Source of the DNA: Plotosus lineatus | Lineage: Eukaryota; Chordata; Actinopteri; Siluriformes; Plotosidae | Direction: 5' to 3' | Assembly: GCA_024760905.1 (NCBI GenBank) | Contig: CM045733.1 | Location: 22,934,501-22,998,500, forward strand | Length of the DNA: 64,000 bases | In this document: one piece after another, positions 10,982 through 25,374 of the stretch | Layout: every line of letters begins with the position of its first letter | Position numbering within the stretch: the stretch's first letter is position 1 | Notes under the pieces: model-generated | The model's database searches: none | Told to the model about the DNA's origin: nothing | Seen by the model: only the letters and a program-made list of their open reading frames with translations | Program-made: the position numbers and the translations under genes

Positions 10982-13900
10982 GTATGCTCTGCATTGTAGG
11001 TCATTCAGCTCTTTGGAGTAACTTGCACTAGTGACAAGTTCTGATTTTAGTAAAGTCTAACAACCAAATTCCACTGGATTGTAAATATTATTTATGAATA
11101 CAGCCAGATCAACATCCAGAAATATATTATCACAGGTTTAATCTTGAATGAATTAAACCAGCATAGATAAAACCAAATGTTCAAAGACTGAGCAGGTGCT
11201 GGAATTCATATTGAAAAGAAAACTGTGACTGGATTAAAAAATACAGTGATACCCCAGCTAACGAATTTAATCCATTCCGAGGGCAAGCTCGTAAGATGAA
11301 AAGTTCATTAGATGGAAAAAAATTCCCATAAGAAGTAACAGAAAAACAATGAATCCATTCCAACTCCCTTCCAAACTCATATAACCTGCCACAAATACAT
11401 ATATTTGACTTAAAATATTAAAGATGAACATGTAAAAACAATACATATTTCATAATAATTATACATGTACATTAAGAATAATAATTAATAATAATAAAAC
11501 AAGAATAAACAATAAGTCCACTCACCGTTCAGATCATCGATGCAGCGAAGATGTCACGAGAGCAGGCAGGAGTTGGTGCATAACAGAGGAGGAAATTTTT
11601 GTGCATGTGCACACTACAAATGCCAGCGAGGAAAGCCTCTTGGTGAGCTGGGGGGGAGAGCGCACATATGACCCTGGGGAACATGCTTTTTTGCCATACT
11701 GTACTAGAATTAAGTGTAATTGTGCATCCACTCCCGTAGTTGGCAGTGATGCTCTCATTGTTGCGCTGTGGTGCAGGAAAAAAGCACAGAGCAAACAATA
11801 TGAAGTGGAGTAAACACTATGTATAGTCGCACACGGGAGCTTGTAAATGTGTACACCTTTTCTTTCTCATTCGCGCACAAGTTATCAACATGATGATGGC
11901 CACAACTCTGTCGTCACCATGCACTCTTTCTCCGTCCCCCTAAGGAGTGAATGGTTGTGTGTGAGATTTTACATACTGTAGCATGTTTATACAAGTTTAT
12001 CCTTTTGGATTATTATTTTATTTTTTTTTATAAGCACAGACACCGATTTTTTTTCATGTACAGTATGTAGGTACATACACATTTTTATTTGCATATCTAT
12101 TAATCAGGGATCCTATTTAGCGGAATTCCACTATTGTTATAAATTTATGCAGTAAGTACAGTGTAAGACTGTTTGCTCGTGCAGAATAAATGTTGTGATA
12201 TTTTGAATTATAGTGTTATACTATTAACATACTAACTTGTAGCAGGTATGCTCACTAGTTGAACACAAATGTTTGTTGTGATATGTTATGTAATCCTTCT
12301 ACAAATGAGTCCATAATTATTTCATAATTATGTTAAACATGAATGACGAGCCATAGGGCTGTGCTACTTGAATTATGTGTGTTTATCTACACTGGAATAA
12401 CCTTTTAGTATTTTTTACATTATTTAAGCTGTTTTGTTTAGTGTTTATGCATGGTACAAAATAATGATTAACTTGTTTGCATGATTTTTTTTACATGACA
12501 TGCTCTGCTCCTCTACCTCACAAGGGACCCTGTGGCCCCGTTGACCCCCATCTGAAATATTTCATTTCCTCTATTTCTAAACCTGTTTCCTCTTTTTTTT
12601 CTAAACCTCATTGGGATCCCTAATTAATAGTGTATTCACAAGCAAATTATTTTTCTATCGATTACAGTTCAGTATGTTCTAGGCATATATAATATTATTA
12701 CAGTACAAAATTAAAGTTTTTACTTGATCATTACTACATTTTACTACATCATTATTGTATTAATGAGTAAGACTGTCTGTAGAATGTGTTTAAGAAGCGT
12801 ATTTTAGCACATGTAATATCATACATAAGGTTTTAAAACCGCAACAATAATTCGCAGATATTTCGGGATTCGTGGGTAGCGGAGGAACTTAACCCCAGCA
12901 AATAACAAGGGCTTACTGTAAACCAAAACAAATGAGCGAACAGGCAACAACAGCCAACAATTTATTTGTTGAAAAATTCAATAACTAAAATTCTTGACAT
13001 TTAAATGTTTTGTTTTTATTGTCAATGACTTTAATTCCAAATTTTGTTTTGTTTGTTTATGGCTCAGCTATTCTTGAGCCAATCAGTGTGCGAGACTGTT
13101 TGTATCCAGTGGATGTGGATATAATAATATTTACAGATCTTTCATTTGTTCCAACAAGGTTTTTGTTTTGTAAGTTCATGAAATCTTTTCCTGTTGTTCA
13201 CTGACCATCTCTTCCACAGCTATGTGTTGTTGCATGCTTCACGTAAGACTTTCAGCAATGTGAAAGTGAGCATCTCTGCACAGTGGACCCCTTCATTGCA
13301 GAATGGCAGCTCTCCTACTTTTTCCCCCGGAGAGGTAGGGACACACTACGGCTTTATATCTCAACAAGTGGATACTGAAGAACTAAGATCAACCCATACA
13401 GTGTAAAGCAAATGGGTTTACCAGCACATATAGAAGATTTAAACTCTGACTCTTATTATCCCTCATGACACTATATGATAAACACACCAATAGATTTCAT
13501 TTAACACGGCTTAAAAAACATCACAAACAAAAAACACTTGAATGACCTTGTCAGATTGTGGCTATGTCTCGGCATAAAAAAAGAAACAGGTCTCATAAAT
13601 AAAACAACTGACAAAGGAATGAGGTAATATTAAAAAAGGTTCTTGGCTTGTTGAATGCAATAATCGAAAACGATCAGCTCTGACACACAGGTTTTTTTTT
13701 TTAAATTCTCTTTACTTTTTTTTTTTTTTTTTTTTTTTAAATGGTGTGAATGAATTGAAAGTTGGTAACAATTAAGAGGGTTGACAGTCCGTGGCCATGA
13801 CATACAATACACAAGTATATACTGTGAAAATACAGTGCATAAAGCATCTATTCATGGTATATTTGTGTGACACAGTGTTTTTTTTGTGTGCCCTGATCTT

Positions 13901-16900
13901 GTGTGAATGCCAACAGACATGGGAAGAGAATCGGCTTTTTGCAGATGCTGAGGAGGCCACACTGTTTTTGGGTGCCCTGGACACCATCTTTCTCTTCTCT
14001 TATGCCGTAGTGAGTATCAGTGAAAGAGTGCATTTGGAGAATGCTGGATTGAAATGTTTCTCTGAAAAGATTAGTTCACAGAAAGCTTTCATTTTTACAT
14101 AATGTACAGACGGCAGGCGTATTTTACTTGGTAGTACAGTTTGTTTGCTCCCTCAAGTCAGTCAGGATTTAATACAGCAAAGCTTGCTGGTATTGAAATA
14201 TAAAATAATCTCTGGATGAGGTTGATTTTCTTTTGCAATAACTTTTTTATTTATGTGTTTTATTTATTCCAGGAAAGCATTTTGTCAGTGATTTATTAGT
14301 ATGAGTATGCATATGAGAATTAGTATAAGTATGATGCTTTATTTATTTTATTGATTTGATAGTTACATTTAATGTTATTGAACATTCGTTCCTGCAATTC
14401 ATTTTTGTTATTAGGTATAACTTAAAAATATACAGCTGGACAGATTTACATGTCAAAAGTGAAGCTGACGGCCTTTTCTCGTGATCATCATCATCATCAT
14501 CTTCCGCTAAGTCCAGGGTCGGGTCGCGGGGGAAGCAACCTAAGCAAAAAGGTCCAGACGTCCCTCTCCCCAGCCACCTCCTCCAACTCTTCCGGGGGGA
14601 CACCGAGGCAGTCCCAGACAAGCCGAGAGACATAGTCCCTCCAGCATGTTCTAGGTCGACCTCGGGGTCTCTTCCCGGTTGGACATGCCCGAAACACCAC
14701 ACCAGGGAGGCGTTCGGGAGGCATTCTGACTAGATGCCTGAGCCACCTCAACTGGCCCCTCTCAATGCGGAAGAGCAGCGGATCTACTCCGAGCTCTCCA
14801 CGGATGGTAGAGCTTCTTACCTTATCACTAAGGGAGAACCCCGCCACCTGGCGAAGGAAGCACATTATGCCCCCGACAACATAGCTCCTAGGATCATTAG
14901 GTCACGCAAACCCCTCCAGCACGATAAGGTGGCGATTCACGGAGGGGACTGACGGCCTTTTCTTGTTATTATGCACAAAAAGCACAAAGTGGATCTCTTT
15001 CCAAATTTGCATTCTGGTGGCCTGTAGAATCACTAAAAATATTTGGTGACACTTTCCTTAAGTTTGATTAAATAATAATTAAAAAAATACAAACAATTCA
15101 CCTTTGTGGCAATCCTGCATCAACCGCCACTCAAAACACTTTATTTTTCAGACAAATAAATGTCCATGTGACTGGATATATGCATGTGAGAGTCTGTTTA
15201 TGATTGAGACACATGCTAGTTATAAGAGCTGTAAGCAGTGGTTCTGTCACCAGTCTCTCATTTTTGGTCTTTCATGAACACGCAAAAAAATAAAAGAAAT
15301 TTCTTTCTGCAGTTGTCTAGCTTGACGCATTTCATGTGTCAGACACTACCCCCCCCCCCCCCAAAAAAAAAAAAAAACGACAAGGTGAATATATTTTCCA
15401 TAAAAGCTATAAGTAGGTACTGGCACTAGCGCATGATACATTCAGGAATTGTGACTCAGCTAAGCCGGACGACTGAAAATACGTAGTCACATTTCAACCT
15501 GCAAATATAGCCCTTGTGACAAAATAATGCTGAACAAATTTGATTGTGCTAAAAGTTCATTTCATTCCTGTTCCAGTGATATCAAATTCAGCCATATTCA
15601 TAGAAAAAGAACATTTCAATTTTAGACTGAGTTTGTGTTGATTTTTCACCAACCTTGATGAGAGCGCCTTTGTTTTGATGAGATCTGAAATGTACTGCAC
15701 CCTTGTTGCAAGGCATCATCCATAAAATCGGCTAGCATGTCACGCTGATATGACGCATGTGGTCTAAACCATTACCATATTCAGCAGTGAATCTCCAGCT
15801 TTTCTGCCATACCCAGTTTGTCGGATATATTTTGCCATTTAAAAAAAAAAAAAACTTCATATTTATACATATCACCAAGAAGATTTCTGGTTCTTTAAAA
15901 ATTGGTAGAATATAACCCCCATAAACTAGGTACCAAAATTTAGAGATTTCTATCTAGTTTAAAATGAAATTTGAGGCTCAAGTATAAACTAGCGCGATGT
16001 GCCAGGCAATTCAATTGCGAGTCCTTCTCAAAAAAAAAGTGGTATTGACTATCACATGCCAAGATGGTCGCAACCATGATGTACGTGTCTGAGCAGGATA
16101 CCATAATTTCTGAGCTAGTTATTCCATACCTGGGTGAGTAATATATATTTCTGCAGTCAGAATACAGTGGTATCTCACCTTTATGAAATTAATCTGTTCC
16201 TGAGGCGGTTTCATAACTTGAATTTTTCGTAAGTAGAACCGCATTTTACATGTAAAACGCGTGATTTGTTCCAAGGCCCCCAATAATACCCCCCCCTAAA
16301 CCCTTTAAAATTTTTTGAAAGCATACCTTTTAAGGTACTTGCTTCATGTTGACCATGTCTTCTTAGCAGAGTTATAATCTTACAAATGTTTATGCAAGGT
16401 TAAAGACCTGAGCCAAAAAATAAAGTTGCAATGAGCACACTCGAAAAACTCATGAAACAACAGTGACTCTGTCCTTTACATGAAGAGCATTATGGAGATA
16501 CAGCTCCATAATAGCCAATGGGAGGGAGCTGCGTCATCCCTCCTAGCCAATGGGAGGCCAGTGGGGCGGGATGTTGGGAGATAGCCAATGGGAGGGAGCT
16601 GCATCATCCCTAATAGCCAATGGGAGGCCAGCGGGGTGGGATGTTGGGAGATAGCCAATGGGAGGGTGCTGCATCATCCCTCCTAGCCAATGGGAGGCCA
16701 GCAGGGAAGGATGTTAGGAGATAGTCAATGGGAGAGCAAGTTGTGCATTGCTTGAATGTTTGACTGGCGCGTTTTAATGTTTGAATGGCATGTTTCGTAA
16801 GGAGAACTTGTTTCATATACAGAGACAAAAATTTTTGGAAAATGTCTTTCGTGACCTTGATTTTTCGTTTGCTGGGACAAGCTGTAAGGTACTGTAAGGT

Positions 16901-19900
16901 GAGGTACCACTGTATAATCTTTATTGTGTATAGAATTTTCTAGTGTGGCTGTTTTGTTGAAATCTTGTGAAAGAATATAGACTTTGACTCTAAATTGACT
17001 GGGTCACTCGGCTCGCTGGCTAAACATGAACGGAACTGGCACTTTCGACTTTGGGCAGATTTTTATTTAATTTATGGGTTCTAATTTCAAAATCAACAGA
17101 TAAGACATGTTCTTCAGATGGAAATTAAGACTCCTACTTAGTCTGAGGCTATTTAAGAGTGTTTTGATGGAGAAATCTTAACCTACATTATATGATAATG
17201 CATACATTCCTGTTTAAAATCAGCTGCTGCATGTGTATGTTCGGCCACTGCCTCAGTCACTTAAGGTAGAAAGATTGTCACTATCAATAATAGGATTGTT
17301 TATTCATATGATTCATGTATTTTTTCAGTGAATGAAAGTACAATACTCTGAAAAAGATTACAATAATTACTTATTAGAATACTCTGAATTTTTCCAAAAT
17401 GATTATGTATCAGACTTTTCCAACATGTTGCCATTTAACATGTTTTGACTTCCTTCACAGCTAAAGCAGATAGAGTACATCTGATGCTTTTCATGGATTA
17501 AGCAGGTCATTATACTTTAGAAACAAAAGTTTCAGGCTGTTGGCTTTATTGGTTGAAGTTCAATGGATTTTCAAAATTTGACTATTTTCGACGTTTTTGT
17601 CATGTCACTTGTCTGACTCCCTTTAAACCCCAAATCATGGTAGATAGCCTAAAACTGATGCTTCCAATGGATTAAACAGGTATTTTTCCCATTCAAGACA
17701 AAAGTGTGCAGGTATTGACTTGGTTGATTAAATTTGAATGAATTTTCAAAGATTGGTCATTTTCAGTCATTTTTTCCTGTGGTGTAAATTGTAGTTTGAG
17801 GCATTTTTGAGGGATGATGGCTTCAAAAGTAAGATGAACTGGCCTCTAATAAAATTAGTGGTTCAGCCTATCCCATTATCTTCGAAAATAGCATAATTGG
17901 GCTTTGTAGATGTCTAATTTTGAAAATAGCGGTGTCTAAAAATGTCATCTTTGCCAATCTGGTGCTACCATAATTTAAAAAAAAAAAAGCATTTTGAAAT
18001 GGCTTTTACTACAAAACCTATTACCTGAGAGACCTGAAACTCTACAATGCAGAACTAGGTTGTAGATATGACTGAGAAATGGCATTAAGTGTTTGTAGGA
18101 AGTAATAATTCTTGTTTCATACCCCCCAAAGTGTTCTAAATGATGTTCGAACCAGGTGCCTGGAGCGGGGGTAGTAGCAGGCTCTATCTCAGAAACCGTT
18201 CAAGATAATTGTGTGAAATTTGGAGTGGTGATTTGTAATGGTGAACCCAACAAATAGAACCCAAAATCATCCATTTATGACGACTTTAATTTTTTCGGAG
18301 CTGGTACCTATTTTAAGATGTACATGCACATGTATACATTATAATATATATTAAGTGCACATATTTATAAATAATTTATGTGGTGCATTGATCACCGCCC
18401 TTTTGAAGTTGTTATAATAGAAGTTTATTACTGTAGAACAAATCACTTAAAATTCTACTACAGCTTCACTGATCAATGTCTTCTGAACACTGAGATATTT
18501 TTCTCTGTAAATTTATCACTGTGACACTGCTTAGGCAAATAATGTAATGTGGAAGAAGTATCCGTTTATTCTATTGATCAATATTTAAATGTTTTCTTTT
18601 TAACTTAAATAAAATGAATGACAATACAATCAAGGCAATAATGCAAGCAGGGTAATGTAATGTGTTGTCAGCCAGCACTCACAATGCCTCAAACAGTCAT
18701 TAACAAACACAAAGCTAACATAACAGATAAAGAAGTACAGTATGGTACTATTCCCAAATATGTTTAATCATACTATTGTTTCAAGCGTTGTTTTCATGCA
18801 ATTTAAAAATGTATAGCTGTCAAGTGTTTCTAATGGTTCTTATATATAATGTTGTTTTCCTCCAACAGGGTTTGTACATTAGTGGCATCATAGGAGACCG
18901 TCTGAACCTTCGTTACGTTCTCTGCTTTGGACTGTGTGGCTCAGCTGTGGTGGTACGATAATGTACTCTTGAAGCGTTTTTTTTTTTTTTTTGAAGAGAA
19001 TTGTAAATTATTAATAGAAAGTCATTGGGTTGACCAAGGTAAATGAAAAAGTTTTATAGAATACTGATACAGTTCTCTCTCTCTGTCTCTCTCTCTCTCT
19101 CTGTCTCTCCCTCTCTCTCCCTCTCTCTCTCCGGTCTATAGGAGTTTATTTTTGGCACCCTGACAGAATGGCTGCACTTTTATAACGTGTATTTTTATTG
19201 CTCTCTCTGGGTGCTGAATGGCCTGTTGCAGTCAGCAGTTTGGCCCTGTGTGGTGGCCGTCATGGGCAATTGGTTTGGCAAATCTGGGTGTGTATCAGTG
19301 TACCATACTTTTTTTTAATAAGTTGATACTTTCTGTACAGACGCAGCAAGAACAAATTTTAAAATTATGGTTAACTGTCTGAAGTTTTGCAATAAAACAT
19401 TCAGTCAGGTTATAATTATGCATTCCAAGTGACAGACAAGGAGGCCTTAAGTGTTTTGTTTTTTTTTTGTTGTTTTGTCCCCCCCCCCCCCCCCCTTTGG
19501 CACGTAACCATTCCCAGGCAATATTCTGAAAAAAAGACTGCCAATCCTTTTCAAACTTCTTTACAGTGTATCCTGAGTCCTATCATTTTTAATTTATTAG
19601 CATTATTTCTTGTCTATCAGACCCTGTGGCTGACACCATGTGTTGATGGACAGTACCATGTGAGTTTTAGATGGGGGTGGAGGTGGTTGCGATGACACAC
19701 AGAGCCTCCATTCTCTGTGCTGTTGGGCTATTTTTTTCTATTGATAATTTAGTTTACAGTGTATCATTCTATATTTATGTTTTAAAGTCCCTTGTTCATG
19801 ACATCTGGACAGTGGTGGCATATTGGTTAATGCAGTGGGTTACTGATCCAAAGCTCAGTGGTTCAATCACTGTCTTACTTGGATAAAGCTGAGGGATCTT

Positions 19901-19941
19901 TAATTCTCTTGTCTAACATTTATCTCTGTGTGTGGGTGTGT

Positions 19942-19979
<38 letters not shown>

Positions 19980-21060
19980 ATGTTTCTTAGCCGAGGCTTT
20001 GTGTTTGGTTTGTGGAGCGCATGTGCATCAGTGGGAAATATTTTGGGAGCATTCCTGGCCTCTAGTGTTCTGAAGTATGGCTATGAGGTTTGTGACTCTT
20101 TCTCTTCAATGACCTTCAAGATATGTATACATAAACCATGTACTTTAGGTATACAGGGATCCCTCACTTTCCACATTTAATTGGGCCCGAGATCCCCCTG
20201 CGACTGTCAAATTCCGCGAAGTAGGATCAGCCCCCTGACTGACGTAACGTACATGAATATGTGCATATCATATCAATAAATACATATTCAACATTATAAA
20301 TGCTGATAATAAAAATTAAACATTAAAAAAATAATGCATAAGATCTAAATAAAATATCAATATACACATACTTTTTTTGTGAGGTGCGCATCTGAGTGTG
20401 CAGCACAGATACGCGTACACACACTCAGATGCGCACCTCACATAAAAATGTAACTAGTTTTGACGTGAGGTTTTGGGTTGTTATTGTTTGTTTGTTTTTT
20501 TTGTTTTTTTGCATACTTGGCCTTGTTTTGTGACATTTTCCTTAACTTTTCCCTTATTCTTCCTTAATTTCCTTAATTTTTAATTCGATGAATGTTTAAA
20601 AAAAAAAAAACAAAAAAAAAAAAACAGTGATGCACTGAAGTCGCATGAATTGAAGGACGAAGCAGTGAGAGATCCCTGTACCTGCACAATCATGCAATTA
20701 TCCAATATCTTGTAGCATAAAATAATTTAACACCCATAATCATGCATACACAAGAAGAGAGCTTCAAATAATGTTCACATCAAACAGTAGAATGGAATAT
20801 TTAGGTGGAATTGTTTTCACACAACAGAATCTAGATTTTATACAGAAATCTGTTAGGGTTGCGGAGGAAGGTGAAGCAAATCCTAAGTGACTTTAAAGAG
20901 ACGCATGGTTCACCATGAACAGGTTGACAGTCTGTTGCTGGATTTCCATTTAAGGGCAATTCAGACTTTGTCTAAAATTTTATCTATCCAACAGTTTGAC
21001 TATTACTTCTTGTACAATTCTGCTATTGTTACAGGAAGTTACTTGTGAAACAGAAAAAAA

Positions 21061-21093
<33 letters not shown>

Positions 21094-23520
21094 GGTAGTA
21101 CGCTTTCCTGGTAACATCGGTGGTGCAGTTTGCAGGAGGAGTAGTCGTGTTTTTCGGTCTTCTTACCTCTCCAAAGGAAGTGGGTGAGTTTCAGAGAAAA
21201 GTTTTTTTTTTTTTTCCGCTTTCTGTATGAGGTACATTTTTAAGAAACCATTTCAAGTTCTAGGGGTTAAAGTTTAATTCTGCTTTTATTTACTAATTAT
21301 TATTACAAAAGAAATTCTTTTGGGATTCCAGTGGTAGCATGCAAAACTGTCGAGAGTGTTATTTATTTATTTATTTATTTTTTGCTGCTTCTTTTCCTTT
21401 CGGCTGTTCCCTTCAGGGATCGCCACAGCGAATCACCTGCCTCCATCTCACCCTATCCTCTGCATCTTCTTCTCTTACACCAACTACCTTCATGTCCTCC
21501 TTCACCACATCCATAAATCTTCTCTTTGGTCTTCCTCTAGGCCTTCTGCCTGGTAGTTCCAACCTCATCATCCTACTACCAATATACTCACTATCACTCC
21601 TCTGTACATGACCAAACCATGTCAATCTAGCCTCTCTGACTTTTTCTCCAAAACCTCTTACATGTGCTGTCCCTCTGATGTACTCATTCCTGATCCTATC
21701 CATCCTCGTTACCCCCAAAGAGAACCTCAACATTTTCATCTCTGCTACCTCCAGCTCTGCCTCCTGTCTTTTCCTCAGTGCCACTGTTTCTAAGCCATAC
21801 AACATCGCTGGCTTCATCACTATCTTTCTTTCTTTCATTTTTGCTGCTACCCTCCTATCACACAGCACACCGGACACTTTTCTCCAACCATTCCAATCTT
21901 ATTTATTTACTTTTTGCTATACTATATTTTATATTTGTTTACTTTTTGCTATACTATATTAATCTCGCATGGGAACATTTTGCCTCTGATATTCAACCCA
22001 TCCAAAGTGAGCACACATACTCAGAGCAGTGGGCTGCCAGGCACACGTTGGGGCACCTGGAGAGCAGTTAGGGATTGGGTGCCTTGCTCAATGGCACTTC
22101 AGCCATGAATGTGAAGGAAGGGAAGGTGCAGCTTACTCCACCACTACACATTCATGCTGATTTTGGAATCGAACCAGTGACCTTTCAGTCCTGAGGTTGC
22201 TTCTCCAACCATTAGGCTGCAGTGGCACATGCATGTACCATATAATACATGACCAATAAAGACATTTCCTATTTCATAATTTCACATTTATTTTTATCAT
22301 CAATCACAGAAACACTTTACAGATAACTCGTTTGTTGAATTTGGGGGAAAAATAAATGTTTGACCAAAGAGTATGGATGGAGTATGGAAATCAACTTCCA
22401 GTACAATATTAGCTTAGTGTAAGTCTAATCTTCAGATTGATTGGAGCAACATTATTGTCTCAAACCTGTGATGGGGAAATACTTGAATACCTTACAATAA
22501 TTACTTTCACCTTTAACTTTACCTCAGTCATAGTCAATCTTATACGTGACCTTATATGCTTCCCATACATGCAATGTACAGTATGGAGAATGAAAGAACA
22601 ACTTTCAAACATTAAACTGATACTGGGTTACAGGACACATATTTGGAATAAGGGAAGAATTTTAAATTTTATTTCCATTTACAGTGGAACCTCAACTTAA
22701 GAAAGCCCCAACAAACGAAAAATCCAGGTTATGAAAAACATTTTCCTAAAATTTTTGTCTCTGGATATGAAACAAGTTCACATTATGAAAGCACCATCTC
22801 AAAAATTCAAACAATGCGCGAGTTGCTCTCCCATTGACTATCTCCCAACATCCCACCCCACTGGCCTCCCATTGGCTATCGTCCAACATCCCACCCCACT
22901 GGCCTCCCGTTGACTAGGAGGGATGACACAGCTCCCTCCCATTGGCTATCTCTCAACATTCCGCCCCGCTGGCCTCCCATCGGCTAGGAGGGATGACGCA
23001 GCTCCCTCCTATTGGCTATTATGGAGCTGTATCTCCATAATACCCATAATGCTTTTCGTGTAAAAGACAGAATTACTGTTGTTTCATGAGTTTTTCGAGT
23101 GTGCTCATTGCAACTTTATTTTTTGGCTCAGGCTTTTAACCTTGCATAAACATTTGTAAGATTATAACTCTGCTAAGAAGACATGGTCAACACAAGCGTG
23201 CGAGTGAAAAGAAGCGGGCTCGTGGCATGTGGTTGAGTGATATTGCATAGAAATATGGCCAAACCTGTCTACCATCAGTACGATATTGAAGCAGAAGGAA
23301 GCCTTAAAAGGAATACTTTTATAATTTTTAAAGGGTTGAGGGTGTAGTTTTGGGGGCCTTGGAACGAATCACACATTTTACATGTAAAATGCGGTTCAAT
23401 TTACGAAAAATCCAGGTTACGAAACCACTCCTGGAATGGATTAATTTTGTAAATTGAGGTACCACTGTATTTAAATCTCTGCATTGACCCATGACCCTTA
23501 TCTCAAGCAGAGTGTGTGTT

Positions 23521-23555
<35 letters not shown>

Positions 23556-24783
23556 ATATACACACACACACATACACACAGTGTTTTTTCACCTGCTTGT
23601 GTGTGATTCCCCCACCCCGCAGGTCTGTGCGAAGGACCTGTAACAGGTCTGACAGCTGTGGAGAGAGACACAGACAGTCATCGGCCACTGATGAGTGACA
23701 ATGAGGAGGATGAGGATGAAGTGGTGTGTGACGGCGGATATTATTCCGTACAAAAGCAGGATGATGAGCCTGTGCCCCAAACTAGGGCCATTGGCTTCTT
23801 CCAGGCCTTCTGTCTACCAGGAGTCATACCAGTACGTCACGTTCTCTGCTATGTTTGTTTTCCTGATTGAACTTTAATTTACAGGCATTTTTCTAACATG
23901 TAGTAAATCTTTATTGATGTGATGGTTCAATAAATGTTGCTTAGTTATCAGTGACATGGCTATTGAAGAGCAGGAGCAATGACAAGATTTGTTTTGAACT
24001 TTCCTGGAAACTATCCAATCTTCCATTGTGCCAATGCACTAAAAACATGATTGAGACAGAGAACAAACAGCACATTGATGGGGTTTGGGTTACTCAAATA
24101 CACCCTGGGTCAATACGAGCAAGAAACCAGTCTCCAAAGGAGGCTGTTTGCTTTTGGTTGAGATCAGATAGTGATCATAAATCATAACCATATACAGTTA
24201 TGAGAGTGAAGTCAAACTATAGTAAGTGTAACTGAAGTTTCATGAAAGGAATGTATTAATTTCTGTAGAATGGACCTGAAACTTTCTGAAGAAGCGAACT
24301 GATGTTGTCCAGTGTTTAGTCAATTGATGTACTTGTGCCTGAGTTTATTATTCTTCTCTCTGTGCTCTGGCAGTACTCTCTTGCTTATGCTTGCCTGAAA
24401 CTGGTGAACTACTCCTTCTTCTTTTGGCTACCATTTTATCTGAGCAACAATTTTGGCTGGAAGGAAGCAGAAGCCGACCGGTTGTCTGTGTGGTATGATG
24501 TGGGAGGGATTATCGGTGAGTGGCAGTATAGATACACTGTGAAAGGAATATTTTATCCACTGTATCTGCTGCAGAGGACTAAATACCTCATCCAGTAATT
24601 CTGACATTATTGAGTTAAAACCAAAACACATGTAAAATAAAATTAAAACAGATATCCATAAAAATAAAGGCTTTAGGATGGACTACACATGAATAACATC
24701 AAATCTTTATGTATGTTTCAAACACTGGATTACTAAACCACCAAGTTACACTGCATACTGGACCCTTTACTCCATGACTATAT

Positions 24784-24868
<85 letters not shown>

Positions 24869-25311
24869 AATATAATGTGCTTTGCTGTTATTTTGTGTGG
24901 GGTTTTTTTTTAATTCCACTCAAAGAAACATACCATATTTGACGTAATTCATTCAAAGCATCCCATAGTTTTGCTATAGCAGTTTCTAATGGTTCATCGG
25001 TTGTTTGACATTTACCAAGAGAACACAGCAAAATATTTTCCTGTATTTAAAGCTGGGCGGAAAAATCAAATGTGCTGTTACTGATGAACATTATAGACAT
25101 TTCCCATTGGCAGGGGGGTCTTGAAATACCATGTAAACTCACTTTTACAGACAGTGAACACATCATTTTACTGTTACAGAGACTGATCGAGTAAAATTGG
25201 TAAGTTTGATCTACCACTTTGCTCCCAGTACACATGGGCAGTTATTAGACTCAAGATAAAAAACATTGTGGGGGGCTTATTGGAGCAGGGCGCTTATTAT
25301 TGTTGAAAATG

Positions 25312-25374
<63 letters not shown>

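Larger units (their letters stand above)
15400..18318. repeat. Duplicated block, copy 2 (inside slc37a3 intron 3)
   Basis: Diverged copy of 3065-5735 in the same orientation. It lacks the SINE of copy 1 but has a Tigger-like element at 16165-16912. The unit in copy 1 begins in the 3' flank of the zinc-finger gene, yet no zinc-finger coding sequence accompanies this copy. Confidence 0.8.

Noticed and set aside
16500..16740. CRISPR-like array of GGGAGG..CATCATCC repeats
   Set aside because: Irregular, diverged repeats inside a Tigger-like element of a vertebrate genome; spacers are not unique.
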